A stretch of DNA of 21,102 nucleotides from Flavobacteriales bacterium (GCA_027033875.1 JALVKK010000296.1:1-21102), one strand, 5' to 3'; positions 7,762 to 15,798 are shown, counted from the first letter of the stretch. Numbers and translations are program-made. Notes: a model not told the origin generated them from the sequence alone.

Positions 7762-8244
7762 ATGAAATCTGAAAGAAAAATATTTTTGCCCATATTGATA
7801 ACAGCTATATTGTTATTGTCAATTTCTGTTTCGGCACAAAATTATGTTCAAGCAGTCGGTTTGCGTGGTGGTATATACAGTGGTATCAATTATAAGAATT
7901 TTGTCGGAAATTCGACTGCTGTCGAAGTCATTTTGTCAAAACCTTGGAAAGCTTTGTTGCTTACGGGATTGATTGAAAGACATCAACCGGTCGGTAGGAG
8001 TCTGAATTTTTTTTGGTTTTATGGTTTTGGTGCGCATATCGGGAGTTATGATGCTCGTTATACCCGGCATTCTACCGGCAAATATATGGTCATAGGTGCA
8101 GATGGCATTATAGGTTTGGAATATGAATTTAGCAGAGTCCCAATTGCACTGGGAGTAGATTGGAAACCTTATTTCAATCTGATAGGTTCATCTGGTTTTT
8201 TTGGTGACGGCGGTGCTTTTTCACTTCGCTATACTTTCGATTGA
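7762..8244 (+). CDS. Secreted barrel-like protein of unknown function
   Basis: This 160-residue protein has a signal peptide (MKSERKIFLPILITAILLLSISVSA, cleavage near SVSA-QN). The rest has alternating aromatic and polar strands, a glycine-rich start (VGLRGGIYSGINYK) and a C-terminal SLRYTFD ending like outer-membrane barrel proteins. GADGIIGLEYEF and IALGVDWKPYFN resemble strands of small Bacteroidota OMP-type barrels. I therefore infer an exported, probably outer-membrane-associated small barrel, but no named family is certain. The open frame extends upstream to 7720; ATG 7762 is chosen because it begins directly with the positively charged signal-peptide n-region. It stands alone, divergent from ssrA. 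Confidence 0.75.
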   Translation: MKSERKIFLPILITAILLLSISVSAQNYVQAVGLRGGIYSGINYKNFVGNSTAVEVILSKPWKALLLTGLIERHQPVGRSLNFFWFYGFGAHIGSYDARYTRHSTGKYMVIGADGIIGLEYEFSRVPIALGVDWKPYFNLIGSSGFFGDGGAFSLRYTFD

Positions 8245-8433
8245 TATATAGGCGGAATAGGTTAAGATAAATTGTAAATCCCATTAAAATCTTGGAACCT
8301 GCCGAAGATGTACATAAATAGTTTGTTATTTTGCACTTTTTGCACCGGTTCTGTTTTTTTTACTAATAAAAATTGGTATGTTGTTGCAATAATCAAAACG
8401 TGAAAATAACAAATGAAACAGATATAACCACAA

Positions 8434-9336
8434 TCATTCAATAGCACGCGGGTGATATTTTTTTAAAGTATCGTGTAGTTTTTGTTTGTCCAGATGTAAG
8501 TATATTTCGGTAGTCGTGATGCTTTCATGTCCCAATAGCAATTGAATACTTCTGAGGTCGGCGCCGTTTTCGAGCAGATGTGTCGCAAATGAATGTCTCA
8601 AAGAGTGCGGACTGATATTTTTTTCTATACCTGCTTTTTTTATCAATGTTTTGATGATATGAAAGATCATCACGCGGGTTAATTGTTTGCCACGTCTGTT
8701 TAGATATAAGATATCAGAAAATGCAGCATCGATTTTTTGATGACTTCTGATATGTTTGATATATATATTGATGTATTTTTGGGTGTAATCACTTATCGGC
8801 ACAAAACGTTGTTTGTCGCCTTTGCCGGTAACTTTGATAAAGCCTTCTTCAAAATACAAATCCGAAAGTTTCAGATTGACCAATTCGGAAACTCGCAAAC
8901 CGCAGCCGTAAAGTGTTTCTATTATGCTGCGATTGCGTTCGCCTTCGGGTTTTGATAAATCAATAGCAGCAATCATACGGTCTATTTCTTCCAAACTGAG
9001 TACATCGGGCAGTTTGCGACTTAATTTGGGTGATTCAATCAAATCTAGCGGATTGGAATCAACGATATTTTCCAGCATTAGAAATTTGTAAAACAGTCGT
9101 AAACCTGAAATCAAGCGGGCTTGTGTATAAGGTGAAACCAAATCTGATAATCGGTAGATAAAATCTTGAATCATTGCCGTATCAACTTGTTCGGGCAAAA
9201 CTTGTTCATTGTAGCTCGAAACAAAATTATGGAGTTTGTTTACATCGTTGATATAAGCCGAAATGCTGTTACCGGAAAGCTGTTTTTCGAGTTTTAAGTA
9301 TAATTTGAATTGTTTTATGGCATTTTTCCAGTCCAT
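8434..9336 (-). CDS. xerD: Tyrosine recombinase XerD (site-specific, chromosome dimer resolution)
   Basis: This 300-residue tyrosine recombinase has an N-terminal SAM-like core-binding domain (about 1-85, YLKLEKQLSGNSISAYINDV) and a catalytic domain from about 105. The full catalytic set is visible: R148 (CGLRVSEL), K172 (TGKGDKQR), H244 and R247 (HSLRHSFATHL), H270 (LLGHESITTTEIY) and nucleophile Y279. The C-terminus (HDTLKKYHPRA) and length match XerC/XerD rather than phage integrases. Housekeeping recombination at dif with FtsK is the likely role. The open frame extends 40 codons upstream, but that stretch (MPSLLNLSKR...) has no family match and runs into the divergent OMP gene; MDWKNAIKQF at ATG 9336 is the usual start. 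No att-like repeats or mobile genes surround it. Confidence 0.93.
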   Translation of the reverse strand: MDWKNAIKQFKLYLKLEKQLSGNSISAYINDVNKLHNFVSSYNEQVLPEQVDTAMIQDFIYRLSDLVSPYTQARLISGLRLFYKFLMLENIVDSNPLDLIESPKLSRKLPDVLSLEEIDRMIAAIDLSKPEGERNRSIIETLYGCGLRVSELVNLKLSDLYFEEGFIKVTGKGDKQRFVPISDYTQKYINIYIKHIRSHQKIDAAFSDILYLNRRGKQLTRVMIFHIIKTLIKKAGIEKNISPHSLRHSFATHLLENGADLRSIQLLLGHESITTTEIYLHLDKQKLHDTLKKYHPRAIE

Positions 9337-9367
9337 TTGCTTTATATTAAAAAAAATTGCATCTTTG
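9336..9367 (+). promoter_or_regulatory. Putative promoter TTTG-N20-CATCTTTG for the 9402 barrel gene
   Basis: TTTG at 9336-9339 and CATCTTTG at 9360-9367 (one mismatch to TAnnTTTG) are 20 bp apart. The predicted start is near 9374, leaving a leader of about 28 bases. An 8-bp inverted repeat overlaps the box. The xerD start codon overlaps the -33 element on the other strand. Confidence 0.5.
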
Positions 9368-9382
9368 CTTTTACAAAGCAAA
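9364..9382. repeat. Perfect inverted repeat TTTGCTTT-tac-AAAGCAAA at the OMP promoter
   Basis: 9364-9371 and 9375-9382 are exact reverse complements with a 3-base spacer. The left arm covers the TTTG of the -7 box and the right arm follows the predicted start point, so it could be an operator for a dimeric repressor or a small 5' hairpin. Confidence 0.55.
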
Positions 9383-9401
9383 TCATTAAAAATATAAAGA
9401 T

Positions 9402-10004
9402 ATGAAAAAAATTGTTGTATTGTTAGTCTTTTTGATAGGTTTAACAAGCTTGGCACAAGATTTTAAAATCGGTTTAACACTGGCACCTACGATTAATTTC
9501 AATAAACATGTGAACAAAGATGCCGGTGACAAATGGGTAACCGATAAAGACGGGTCCGGCGGTTTGGGTTGGAAAGGCGGTTTGTTGGCTGATTACCGTT
9601 TTGCAGGCAATTATTATGTACATTCCGGTTTTTTGATTCACAGCAAATCTTTTGACACTTCCGGTACAGATATGAGCGTTACGACTTTGGAGATACCTTT
9701 GGCTTTAAAATTAAGAAGTAAAGAAGTAACGGATAATGTACATATTACCGGCTTTTTCGGTGGTACATTTGATTTGAATGTTGCCGCCAAATCCAAATCG
9801 GGCGGAGCGGAAGTAGATGTAAAAGATCAAATAAATGCTTTCGGAACCACTTTTATGGCAGGAGCCGGAGCCGAATATGATTTGGATTTCGGCAGTGTCG
9901 GATTGGGATTATCGTACCACCTCGGCTTTACTGATATATTAAAATCAAAAGAAGCTAAAATCATTCCCAAACATTTGTCCATAGACTTGGTATTCTATTT
10001 CTAA
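9402..10004 (+). CDS. Outer membrane beta-barrel protein (porin-family, PorT/OMP_b-brl_2-like)
   Basis: This 200-residue protein has a clear signal peptide (MKKIVVLLVFLIGLTSLAQ, cut after SLAQ or before it) and a body of alternating strands: DFKIGLTLAPTINFN, GGLGWKGGLLADYRFAGNYYVHSGFLIHSKSF, MSVTTLEIPLALKLR, GFFGGTFDLN, FMAGAGAEYDLDFGSVGLGLSYHLGFTDI and a terminal SIDLVFYF strand ending in Phe. This order (GLKGG, then LEIPLLLK, then G.G.G.EY, then GL.Y..G) is the pattern of the common Bacteroidota 8-stranded porin-family barrels. The ligand or role is unknown. It is transcribed divergently from xerD with its own promoter and ends before a strong hairpin. Confidence 0.87.
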   Translation: MKKIVVLLVFLIGLTSLAQDFKIGLTLAPTINFNKHVNKDAGDKWVTDKDGSGGLGWKGGLLADYRFAGNYYVHSGFLIHSKSFDTSGTDMSVTTLEIPLALKLRSKEVTDNVHITGFFGGTFDLNVAAKSKSGGAEVDVKDQINAFGTTFMAGAGAEYDLDFGSVGLGLSYHLGFTDILKSKEAKIIPKHLSIDLVFYF

Positions 10005-10058
10005 GTCATAAGAATTTCGTGGCAATCAATATGATGCCTTGACATTTATCTTATTTCG

Positions 10059-10099
10059 AGTCCTGTTTGATGTTTTCAATCGGGACTTTTTGTTTTTTT
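10059..10099 (+). terminator. Rho-independent terminator after the 9402 barrel gene
   Basis: AGTCCTGTTTG (10059-10069) pairs with the complement ending CAATCGGGACT (10077-10087), with one mismatch and one G-U pair. A T-rich tail TTTTTGTTTTTTT follows. It lies 55 bp after the stop codon. Confidence 0.75.
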
Positions 10100-10120
10100 G
10101 AACAAATGGTATTATATTTG
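10089..10120 (+). promoter_or_regulatory. Promoter TTTG-N20-TATATTTG for the lipoprotein gene
   Basis: TTTG at 10089-10092, embedded in the T tail of the preceding terminator, and TATATTTG at 10113-10120 (full TAnnTTTG match) are 20 bp apart. The predicted start is near 10127, giving an untranslated leader of nearly 80 bases, longer than for the other genes here. Confidence 0.6.
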
Positions 10121-10205
10121 AACTTGAATAAACAAATCAGGTATTAAAACGATTATTATTAACAAAGTTTACATCTGATATTAATAATACATAAAACATA
10201 AACTG

Positions 10206-11393
10206 ATGAAAAAAATTACATTTTTAAGTTTAACTTTTTTATTGATTTTAGTAGCATCTTGCGGTAATGTTAAAGAAATACAGCAAGCGGTTTACGGTGG
10301 AAATTACGATAGAGCTATAGATATGTCCATCGAAAAAATCAAGATTAAAAAAGGAAAAAAGAGTGCCGATGAGTATGTAACACTACTTAAAGAAAGCTAT
10401 GACAAAGCCGTTAGTCGTGATTTGGCTTTGATTGATAAATTGACCAAAGATCCCAATCCTGATAAGTGGCGACAAATCTATGATACGTATTTATTGTTAG
10501 ATACTCGTCAAGAAAAAATCAAACCCGTTTTGCCCTTATATTTGTTAAAGCAAAATAAGCAAGTCAATTTCAGTTTTCAAGATTATACATCACGTATATT
10601 AGATGCTAAGAAGCATTTGGTTGAACATTTGTATAAAAAAGCTAAAATTTTGCTTTACAGTAATAATAAGTCCGATGTTAGACAAGCCTATGATTTACTA
10701 GATGAACTGGATAGAATTGATACCGGATATAAAGATGTATCTCAATTGATGCAACAAGCTCATGAGCGAGGTACGACTTATGCTTTTGTTAAGATTTCTA
10801 ATGAAACGGATAAGGTCATTCCTAAAAAATTGGAGGACGAATTGCTCAATTTCAGTTCGTACGGCGCCGATAATTTTTGGGTTGCTTATCACAATAAAAA
10901 ACTAACCGGAAAATATTATGATTATACGATAAATTTGAAGTTTAAACAAATCAATATTTCACCGGATCAAGACCGTGAGAAGGAAGTGGTTGAAGAAAAA
11001 ACCATTCAAGACGGTTATACATATCAAAAAGATGCAAACGGCAATATTGTCAGGGACAGTTTGGGTAATGCCATCAAAATTCCACGTATGATTAAAGTGC
11101 GAAGTAATCTACATTTATATCAACAATACAAGGAAGCTCAGGTTACGGCTCAAGCTGAGATTACCAATAATCACAACGGGCAATTGGTCGATAATTTTCC
11201 TTTGCAAAGTAAGTTTGTTTTTAACCACGTTTATGCTACTCAATCAGGAGACCAACGTGCCATTCGCGATGAATATGTTAAGTTTTTGAAAGAACGTCGT
11301 ATTCAATTTCCAACGAGTGAACAAATGATATACGATGCTTCGCAAGATCTCAAAATGCAGTTTAAAGATATATTGAATAAGGCTGATTTTTAA
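10206..11393 (+). CDS. Putative lipoprotein of unknown function with helical repeat-like N-terminal half
   Basis: This 395-residue protein has a type II signal peptide: MKK, a hydrophobic run, then the lipobox VASC with lipidated C19 followed by GN. The residue after Cys is not an obvious export signal, so inner or outer membrane placement is open. Residues about 22-190 are helical and lysine-rich, with a TPR-like rhythm (YGGNYDRAIDMSIEKI, SADEYVTLLKESYDKAVSRDLALIDKL, ARQAYDLLDELDRIDTGYKD-type helices). Residues about 190-360 look more beta-rich (YYDYTINLKFKQINISPDQDREK, YKEAQVTAQAEITNNHNGQL). I recognise the general Bacteroidota lipoprotein look but not a named family. It has its own promoter and converges on ilvE across a bidirectional terminator. 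Confidence 0.8.
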   Translation: MKKITFLSLTFLLILVASCGNVKEIQQAVYGGNYDRAIDMSIEKIKIKKGKKSADEYVTLLKESYDKAVSRDLALIDKLTKDPNPDKWRQIYDTYLLLDTRQEKIKPVLPLYLLKQNKQVNFSFQDYTSRILDAKKHLVEHLYKKAKILLYSNNKSDVRQAYDLLDELDRIDTGYKDVSQLMQQAHERGTTYAFVKISNETDKVIPKKLEDELLNFSSYGADNFWVAYHNKKLTGKYYDYTINLKFKQINISPDQDREKEVVEEKTIQDGYTYQKDANGNIVRDSLGNAIKIPRMIKVRSNLHLYQQYKEAQVTAQAEITNNHNGQLVDNFPLQSKFVFNHVYATQSGDQRAIRDEYVKFLKERRIQFPTSEQMIYDASQDLKMQFKDILNKADF

Positions 11394-11413
11394 AAAATAT
11401 ACTTAGTATCAAT

Positions 11414-11447
11414 AAAAAACCTTCGAGAACATTTTCGAAGGTTTTTT
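11414..11447. terminator. Bidirectional terminator between the lipoprotein gene and ilvE
   Basis: AAAAAACCTTCGA at 11414-11426 and TCGAAGGTTTTTT at 11435-11447 are exact reverse complements with an 8-base loop. The A run before and T run after the core let it act for both converging genes. Confidence 0.92.
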
Positions 11448-11467
11448 ATGTATCAGTACAATATAAA

Positions 11468-12547
11468 CTAATCGATTTTTATTCGCCAGCCGTAAGGATC
11501 TTCGGCACGATTGTATTGAATATCCATAATTTTGTTTTTTAAGAAATCGGCATAGCTTTTATCCGGTTTTGGCAAATCCGTGTAATAATCCTTGTATTTA
11601 AGTCCGACAATTGGCAATACGGTAGCAGCTGTACCCGCACCGAAAATTTCTTTTAATTGACCGTTTTTGGCAGCTTCAATTACTTCTTTTATTTCAATAG
11701 GTCGTACTTCAACATCGATATTGTGGTCGGTAGCCAGCCGGATAATACTTTTACGGGTAACACCGGGTAGAATACGAGTACTTTCGGGAATGGTCGGCGC
11801 AGTCAAAAGTTTATCGCCTATACGAAAAAACATATTCATGGTTCCGGCTTCTTCCAAATATTTGTGTTGTCCGGAATCTGTCCAAATAATTTGTTGAAAA
11901 CCTTCATTTTTGGCTTTTTCGGTCGGATAAAATTGAGCGGCATAGTTTCCGGCTGCTTTGGCATACCCGACGCCACCGTCACAAGCACGACTGTAACGAT
12001 CTTCGATTTTTACTTTGACATCACCGGAATAATACTTGGCAGCAGGTGAGGTTATTACCATAAAACGGTAAGAATCTGAGGGTGATGCGGCAACAGCATT
12101 TTCAGTCGCGATATAGACAGGTCTGAGATACAATGATTCCCCCATACCGGTCGGAATCCAATCTTTATCTAATTTTATCAATTCTTTGATACCATCGATA
12201 AAATATTCTTTGGGAATAGACGGCATGCCCAATCGTTCTGCCGACTGATTGATACGTTTAAAATTTTCTTCGGGTCTGAACAAAAAAACATTTCCGGCTG
12301 TATCTTTATACGCTTTCATGCCTTCAAAAACAGCCTGTCCGTAGTGAAAAACCTTTGCAGAAGGTTCGTAAGGCAATGCTTGGTATGGTATAATTTTGGG
12401 CGTTTGCCATGTACCATCGAAATAATCTGCAACCAACATGTGGTCCGAAAACAACTTCCCGAAAACAAGATGAGAAAAATCTGCCTTAGAGAGCTTGGAT
12501 TCTTTTATTTTTTCGATAATAAACTTGGTTTTGAGATCTGCTGTCAT
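11468..12547 (-). CDS. ilvE: Branched-chain amino acid aminotransferase
   Basis: This 359-residue fold-type IV PLP enzyme transfers the amino group between glutamate and the keto acids of leucine, isoleucine and valine. The landmarks of the longer (type II) IlvE group are present: YFDGTW and KIIPYQALPYEPSAKVFHYGQAVFEGMKAY (42-80), FRPEENFKRINQSAERL, SLYLRPVYIAT at 138-148, the PLP lysine K197 in GYAKAAGNYAAQ, WTDSGQHKYLEEAGTMNMFF (glutamate E233 region) and the C-terminal EIFGAGTAATVLPI at 300-313 that holds the cofactor phosphate. Length and start are normal. A TAAATTTG box and a 12-bp palindrome lie upstream. No other ilv or leu genes are linked here. Confidence 0.96.
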   Translation of the reverse strand: MTADLKTKFIIEKIKESKLSKADFSHLVFGKLFSDHMLVADYFDGTWQTPKIIPYQALPYEPSAKVFHYGQAVFEGMKAYKDTAGNVFLFRPEENFKRINQSAERLGMPSIPKEYFIDGIKELIKLDKDWIPTGMGESLYLRPVYIATENAVAASPSDSYRFMVITSPAAKYYSGDVKVKIEDRYSRACDGGVGYAKAAGNYAAQFYPTEKAKNEGFQQIIWTDSGQHKYLEEAGTMNMFFRIGDKLLTAPTIPESTRILPGVTRKSIIRLATDHNIDVEVRPIEIKEVIEAAKNGQLKEIFGAGTAATVLPIVGLKYKDYYTDLPKPDKSYADFLKNKIMDIQYNRAEDPYGWRIKID

Positions 12548-12570
12548 AGTTTTGAATTATTAAGTTCTTA

Positions 12571-12578
12571 CAAATTTA
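12571..12578 (-). promoter_or_regulatory. Putative -7 box TAAATTTG of the ilvE promoter
   Basis: Read on the minus strand, 12578 to 12571 is TAAATTTG, a full TAnnTTTG match. It predicts a start near 12564 and a leader of about 17 bases. The -33 region is only T-rich, without a clear TTTG. Confidence 0.5.
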
Positions 12579-12604
12579 CAAAAAAATAATTAAAAAAACT
12601 AAGA

Positions 12605-12616
12605 ATATTGCAATAT
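12605..12616. promoter_or_regulatory. 12-bp palindrome ATATTGCAATAT upstream of ilvE
   Basis: This is a perfect palindrome about 30-40 bp upstream of the ilvE -7 box, in the ilvE-mnmD divergent gap. The position suits an activator or repressor dimer, but in such AT-rich DNA chance is possible. Confidence 0.3.
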
Positions 12617-12730
12617 CATTATCTATTTTCAATAAATCAATATCAATATAAAAATTATCACATTTTTTATATATTTTTATACTTTCGAATTAATTATTCT
12701 TAAAAATAATCAAAATTTTGTTGTTTTTTT

Positions 12731-13390
12731 ATGATAGATATTAAGCCGATTACAACCGGAGACGGGTCAAAAAGTCTGTATTTGCCGGAAATGAACGAAA
12801 CTTACCATTCAAAATTCGGTGCAAAAACAGAATCGGAATATGTTTTTATAAGAGCCGGTTATCAATATGTTACAACATCTCAGATTCGTATTTTGGAGGT
12901 TGGGTTCGGTACCGGATTAAATGTATTGTTGACCTATATGGCACATCTCAAAGATAAAAGAAAAATTTATTACGAATCGCTCGAAAAATATCCTTTGCCG
13001 CAACGGATTATCAAAGAAATCAATAATTATAAGGAAATAGAATTAAGACAAATGTTTAAACAATTGCACGATGCGCCTTGGCAACAAAAAATAGCTTTGA
13101 CCGAAACTTTCGTTTTGTACAAAAATAAAATTGATTTGCTCGATTATGAGGTTGGTACGTGTTTTGATTTGATTTATTTTGACGCCTTTGCGCCGGATAA
13201 ACAACCGGAAATGTGGACAGAAAAGCTTTTTGAAAAAATGTATATGGCATTGAATAAAAACGGGGTTTTGGTAACCTATTCGGCAAAAGGCAGTGTGCGT
13301 AGAACTATGCAAGCAGTCGGTTTTGCAGTAGAACGTTTGCCCGGACCGCCCGGAAAAAGAGAAATGCTCAGAGCTGTAAAAGTGAGTTGA
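12731..13390 (+). CDS. mnmD: tRNA (5-methylaminomethyl-2-thiouridine)(34) methyltransferase MnmD, stand-alone
   Basis: This 219-residue SAM-dependent methyltransferase corresponds to the N-terminal (DUF752) half of bifunctional MnmC. It makes the last methylation of the mnm5s2U34 wobble modification in tRNAs for Lys, Glu and Gln. SAM motif I is LEVGFGTGLN (55-64). YYESLEKYPL (80-89) binds the ribose side, and the family signature DLIYFDAFAPDKQPEMW lies at 146-162. TYSAKGSVRR and LPGPPGKREMLRA at 203-215 complete it. The FAD-dependent MnmC1 oxidase half is absent, so a partner enzyme must supply the substrate (MnmEG aminomethyl product or a separate MnmC-like oxidase). It is divergent from ilvE; the stop codon lies in a short direct repeat. 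Confidence 0.93.
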   Translation: MIDIKPITTGDGSKSLYLPEMNETYHSKFGAKTESEYVFIRAGYQYVTTSQIRILEVGFGTGLNVLLTYMAHLKDKRKIYYESLEKYPLPQRIIKEINNYKEIELRQMFKQLHDAPWQQKIALTETFVLYKNKIDLLDYEVGTCFDLIYFDAFAPDKQPEMWTEKLFEKMYMALNKNGVLVTYSAKGSVRRTMQAVGFAVERLPGPPGKREMLRAVKVS

Positions 13391-13450
13391 ATGTTTATAA
13401 AGTTTGTAATGTTGAATGTTTTAGTAGCAAGTAGCCGGTATCAAGTAGAG
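13386..13450 (+). repeat. Degenerate short repeats after mnmD: GTTGAATGTTT direct repeat and 7-bp-period AGTAGCA units
   Basis: GTTGAATGTTT occurs at 13386-13396 (over the mnmD stop codon) and again at 13411-13421. It is followed by four 7-base units AGTAGCA, AGTAGCC, GGTATCA and AGTAGAG at 13423-13450. The period matches that of the heptamer array at the right edge of the window, but the unit sequence differs. Confidence 0.65.
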
Positions 13451-13491
13451 ACGCACTTGGCAATTTACAGCTTTCAACAAAATTAAATCAC

Positions 13492-13499
13492 TAAATTTG
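13492..13499 (+). promoter_or_regulatory. Putative -7 box TAAATTTG for the S9 peptidase gene
   Basis: TAAATTTG at 13492-13499 matches TAnnTTTG fully; the start would be near 13506 and the leader about 30 bases, A-rich. No exact -33 TTTG is present at 18-20 bp. Confidence 0.5.
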
Positions 13500-13536
13500 C
13501 ACAAAACTGAAAATATTAATTAAAAAAAAACTGAAA

Positions 13537-15675
13537 ATGAAAAAACACTTATACATTTTACTTTTTGTTTTGGCTTGGCAAGTCGGAGCGCAACAAAAAG
13601 AATTGACTTTAAAAGATGCGGTTTTGGGTTATTACAAAGGTTTGTACCCCAAATCCTTACGTAATTTGCAATGGTTAAAAAGAACCGATGATTATATGTA
13701 TAATGACGGTGATAAAATCATTATTAAAAATGCGCTAGATCAAGGTCAGACGAGTGTAGGTCTGTCGGATTTGTCCAAAGCGATTAAAGATTTGAAACGT
13801 TTACCTTATATAGAATTAGCCACAGAACAGCATTTGATTTTTGATAAAGATTATGCCAAAATTTTGTACGATTACAATACGGGACAAACAGCAAAAATTA
13901 CCTATCCCGAAACAGCGGAAAATTTTGATTATTGTTATATCAACAAACATTTGGCTTATACGATTGATAACAATTTGTATTTGGCAAATCTCGATGATTC
14001 TAAAATTCCGGTTGTAGTCAACGACAATAAGAATATCGTAAGCGGGCAAGCTATTGCACGTAGCGAATTTGGCATTACAAAAGGAACTTTTTGGTCGCCG
14101 ACAGGTGATAAATTGGCGTTTTATCAAAAAGACGAGAGCCATGTTGCAGCCTATCCGCTGGTAGATGTTTCGGTTACGCCGGCAAAATTGCACGATATTA
14201 AGTATCCTATGAACGGTCTGGGTAGTGAAGAACCGGCTGTCGGCATTTATGATTTGAATCATAAAAAAACCATTTATCTAAAATTGTTTAAAGCTGCCGG
14301 TAAGGAACATTATGTTACCAATTTGACTTGGCAACCCAACGGACACAAAGAAGAACAATATATCTATTTAGCAGAGGTCAATCGTGATCAAAATCATATG
14401 TGGTTTAACAAATACGATGCCCGTACCGGTGATTTTATCAAAACTTTGTTTGAAGAAACCAATCGTAAATGGGTCGAACCCGAACATCCGGCATTTTTTA
14501 TTTCCGATACTGCCAATCAATTTATTTGGTTGAGCGAACGCGACGGTTATATGAATTTGTTCAAATACAATACCGATGGCAAATTGCTTAAACAATTGAC
14601 TCATAATAAATGGGTAACAACCGATATTTTGGGTTTTTCCGAAAACGGAAAATATGTCTATATCACCGGAACCGGCAAAGATCCGCGCGACAGCAAATTG
14701 TTTAAAGTCAATACGCACAACGGTAAAATGACGACTTTAACCCCAAAACAAGGACAACATTATATCTTGATGAATGATGCAAAAACTTGGTATATTGATA
14801 TATTTTCCAATCTCGATACACCACGTGATATTTATTTGCAAGATGTTGATTGTAAACAAAATAAACTATTGCTGAAAGCTGAAAATCCGGTAAAAGATTA
14901 TGCAATCAATCCCATACCTGAGTTGCTTACAATTAAGGGGGAATACGGTGATAAACTATATGCCCGAATGTTTAAGCCGGCAGATTTTGATCCGACAAAA
15001 AAATATCCGGTATTGGTTTATGTTTACGGTGGACCACATGCCCAATTGGTCGTAAACAGTTGGATGGGAGGCGCGGCGCTTTGGATGCCTTGGATAGCAT
15101 CACAAGGTTATATTGTTTTTACGGTGGACGGACATGGTTCGGTACATCGCGGGTTTGCTTTTGAAAGTGTCATTCACCGGCATTTGGGACGGATTGAAAT
15201 GAAAGATCAAATGCACGGTATTGATTATTTAAAATCCCTACCTTATGTTGATACTCATAGAATTGCCGTACACGGTTGGAGTTTCGGCGGATTTATGACT
15301 TTGTCGCTAATGACCACCTATCCGGACGTATTTACGACAGGCGTTGCAGGCGGACCGGTTACGGATTGGAAATGGTATGAAGTGATGTACGGTGAACGTT
15401 ATATGGATCGTTTTCAACAGAATCCCGAAGGTTTTAAAGAAACAAGTATCTTAAACAAAATTCAAAATCTGAAAGGACATTTGATGACCATACACGGCTA
15501 TCAAGACGATGTTGTCGTACCGCAACATGATATAGCTTTGCACCGCGAAGCCGTTAAAAAAAATGTGCAGATAGATTTTTATTTGTATCCTGCTGCCAAA
15601 CACAATGTTCGCGGTATAGACAGAGCGCATTTGATAACTAAAATTTGGAATTATATTTCGCACTATAATAAATAG
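13537..15675 (+). CDS. S9B family serine peptidase, prolyl tripeptidyl peptidase / dipeptidyl peptidase IV-like
   Basis: This 712-residue exported peptidase has a signal peptide (MKKHLYILLFVLAWQVGAQ), an eight-bladed propeller domain (about 30-450) and an alpha/beta hydrolase domain (about 460-712). The catalytic triad is S582 (HGWSFGG), D657 (HGYQDDVVV) and H689 (AAKHNVRG). It removes N-terminal peptides ending in proline, in the periplasm or on the cell surface. The propeller has RSEFGITKGTFWSPTGDKLAFYQKDESHVAAYPLV (E177) in place of the double-glutamate WVYEEE motif of classical DPP IV. The stretch GPVTDWKWYEVMYGERYMDRFQQNPEGF (from about 606) resembles Porphyromonas prolyl tripeptidyl peptidase. 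I therefore favour tripeptidyl over dipeptidyl specificity, as inference. No partner genes; it ends at a bidirectional terminator. Confidence 0.9.
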   Translation: MKKHLYILLFVLAWQVGAQQKELTLKDAVLGYYKGLYPKSLRNLQWLKRTDDYMYNDGDKIIIKNALDQGQTSVGLSDLSKAIKDLKRLPYIELATEQHLIFDKDYAKILYDYNTGQTAKITYPETAENFDYCYINKHLAYTIDNNLYLANLDDSKIPVVVNDNKNIVSGQAIARSEFGITKGTFWSPTGDKLAFYQKDESHVAAYPLVDVSVTPAKLHDIKYPMNGLGSEEPAVGIYDLNHKKTIYLKLFKAAGKEHYVTNLTWQPNGHKEEQYIYLAEVNRDQNHMWFNKYDARTGDFIKTLFEETNRKWVEPEHPAFFISDTANQFIWLSERDGYMNLFKYNTDGKLLKQLTHNKWVTTDILGFSENGKYVYITGTGKDPRDSKLFKVNTHNGKMTTLTPKQGQHYILMNDAKTWYIDIFSNLDTPRDIYLQDVDCKQNKLLLKAENPVKDYAINPIPELLTIKGEYGDKLYARMFKPADFDPTKKYPVLVYVYGGPHAQLVVNSWMGGAALWMPWIASQGYIVFTVDGHGSVHRGFAFESVIHRHLGRIEMKDQMHGIDYLKSLPYVDTHRIAVHGWSFGGFMTLSLMTTYPDVFTTGVAGGPVTDWKWYEVMYGERYMDRFQQNPEGFKETSILNKIQNLKGHLMTIHGYQDDVVVPQHDIALHREAVKKNVQIDFYLYPAAKHNVRGIDRAHLITKIWNYISHYNK

Positions 15676-15740
15676 TCGAAAGAGCGTATTTCATACATCA
15701 TGACTATTGGTAGATAGTCTATAACAAAAATCAAAACTAA

Positions 15741-15773
15741 AAAAAACAGCCCGGAATTTTCGGGCTGTTTTTT
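15741..15773. terminator. Bidirectional terminator between the S9 peptidase gene and the EF-G2-like gene
   Basis: AAAAAACAGCCCG at 15741-15753 and CGGGCTGTTTTTT at 15761-15773 are exact reverse complements around a 7-base loop, with A and T runs flanking the GC core on both strands. Confidence 0.93.
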
Positions 15774-15798
15774 GTATAATAATAATAAATATGAAAAA

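Noticed and set aside
8332..8348. Tandem TTTTGCAC repeat between the 7762 gene and xerD
   Set aside because: Only two copies of 8 bases, with no relation to a promoter or terminator; probably chance.
9337..9456. 40-codon N-terminal extension of XerD
   Set aside because: It is not part of the tyrosine recombinase fold, overlaps the divergent gene start and its promoter; ATG 9336 gives the standard 300-residue protein.
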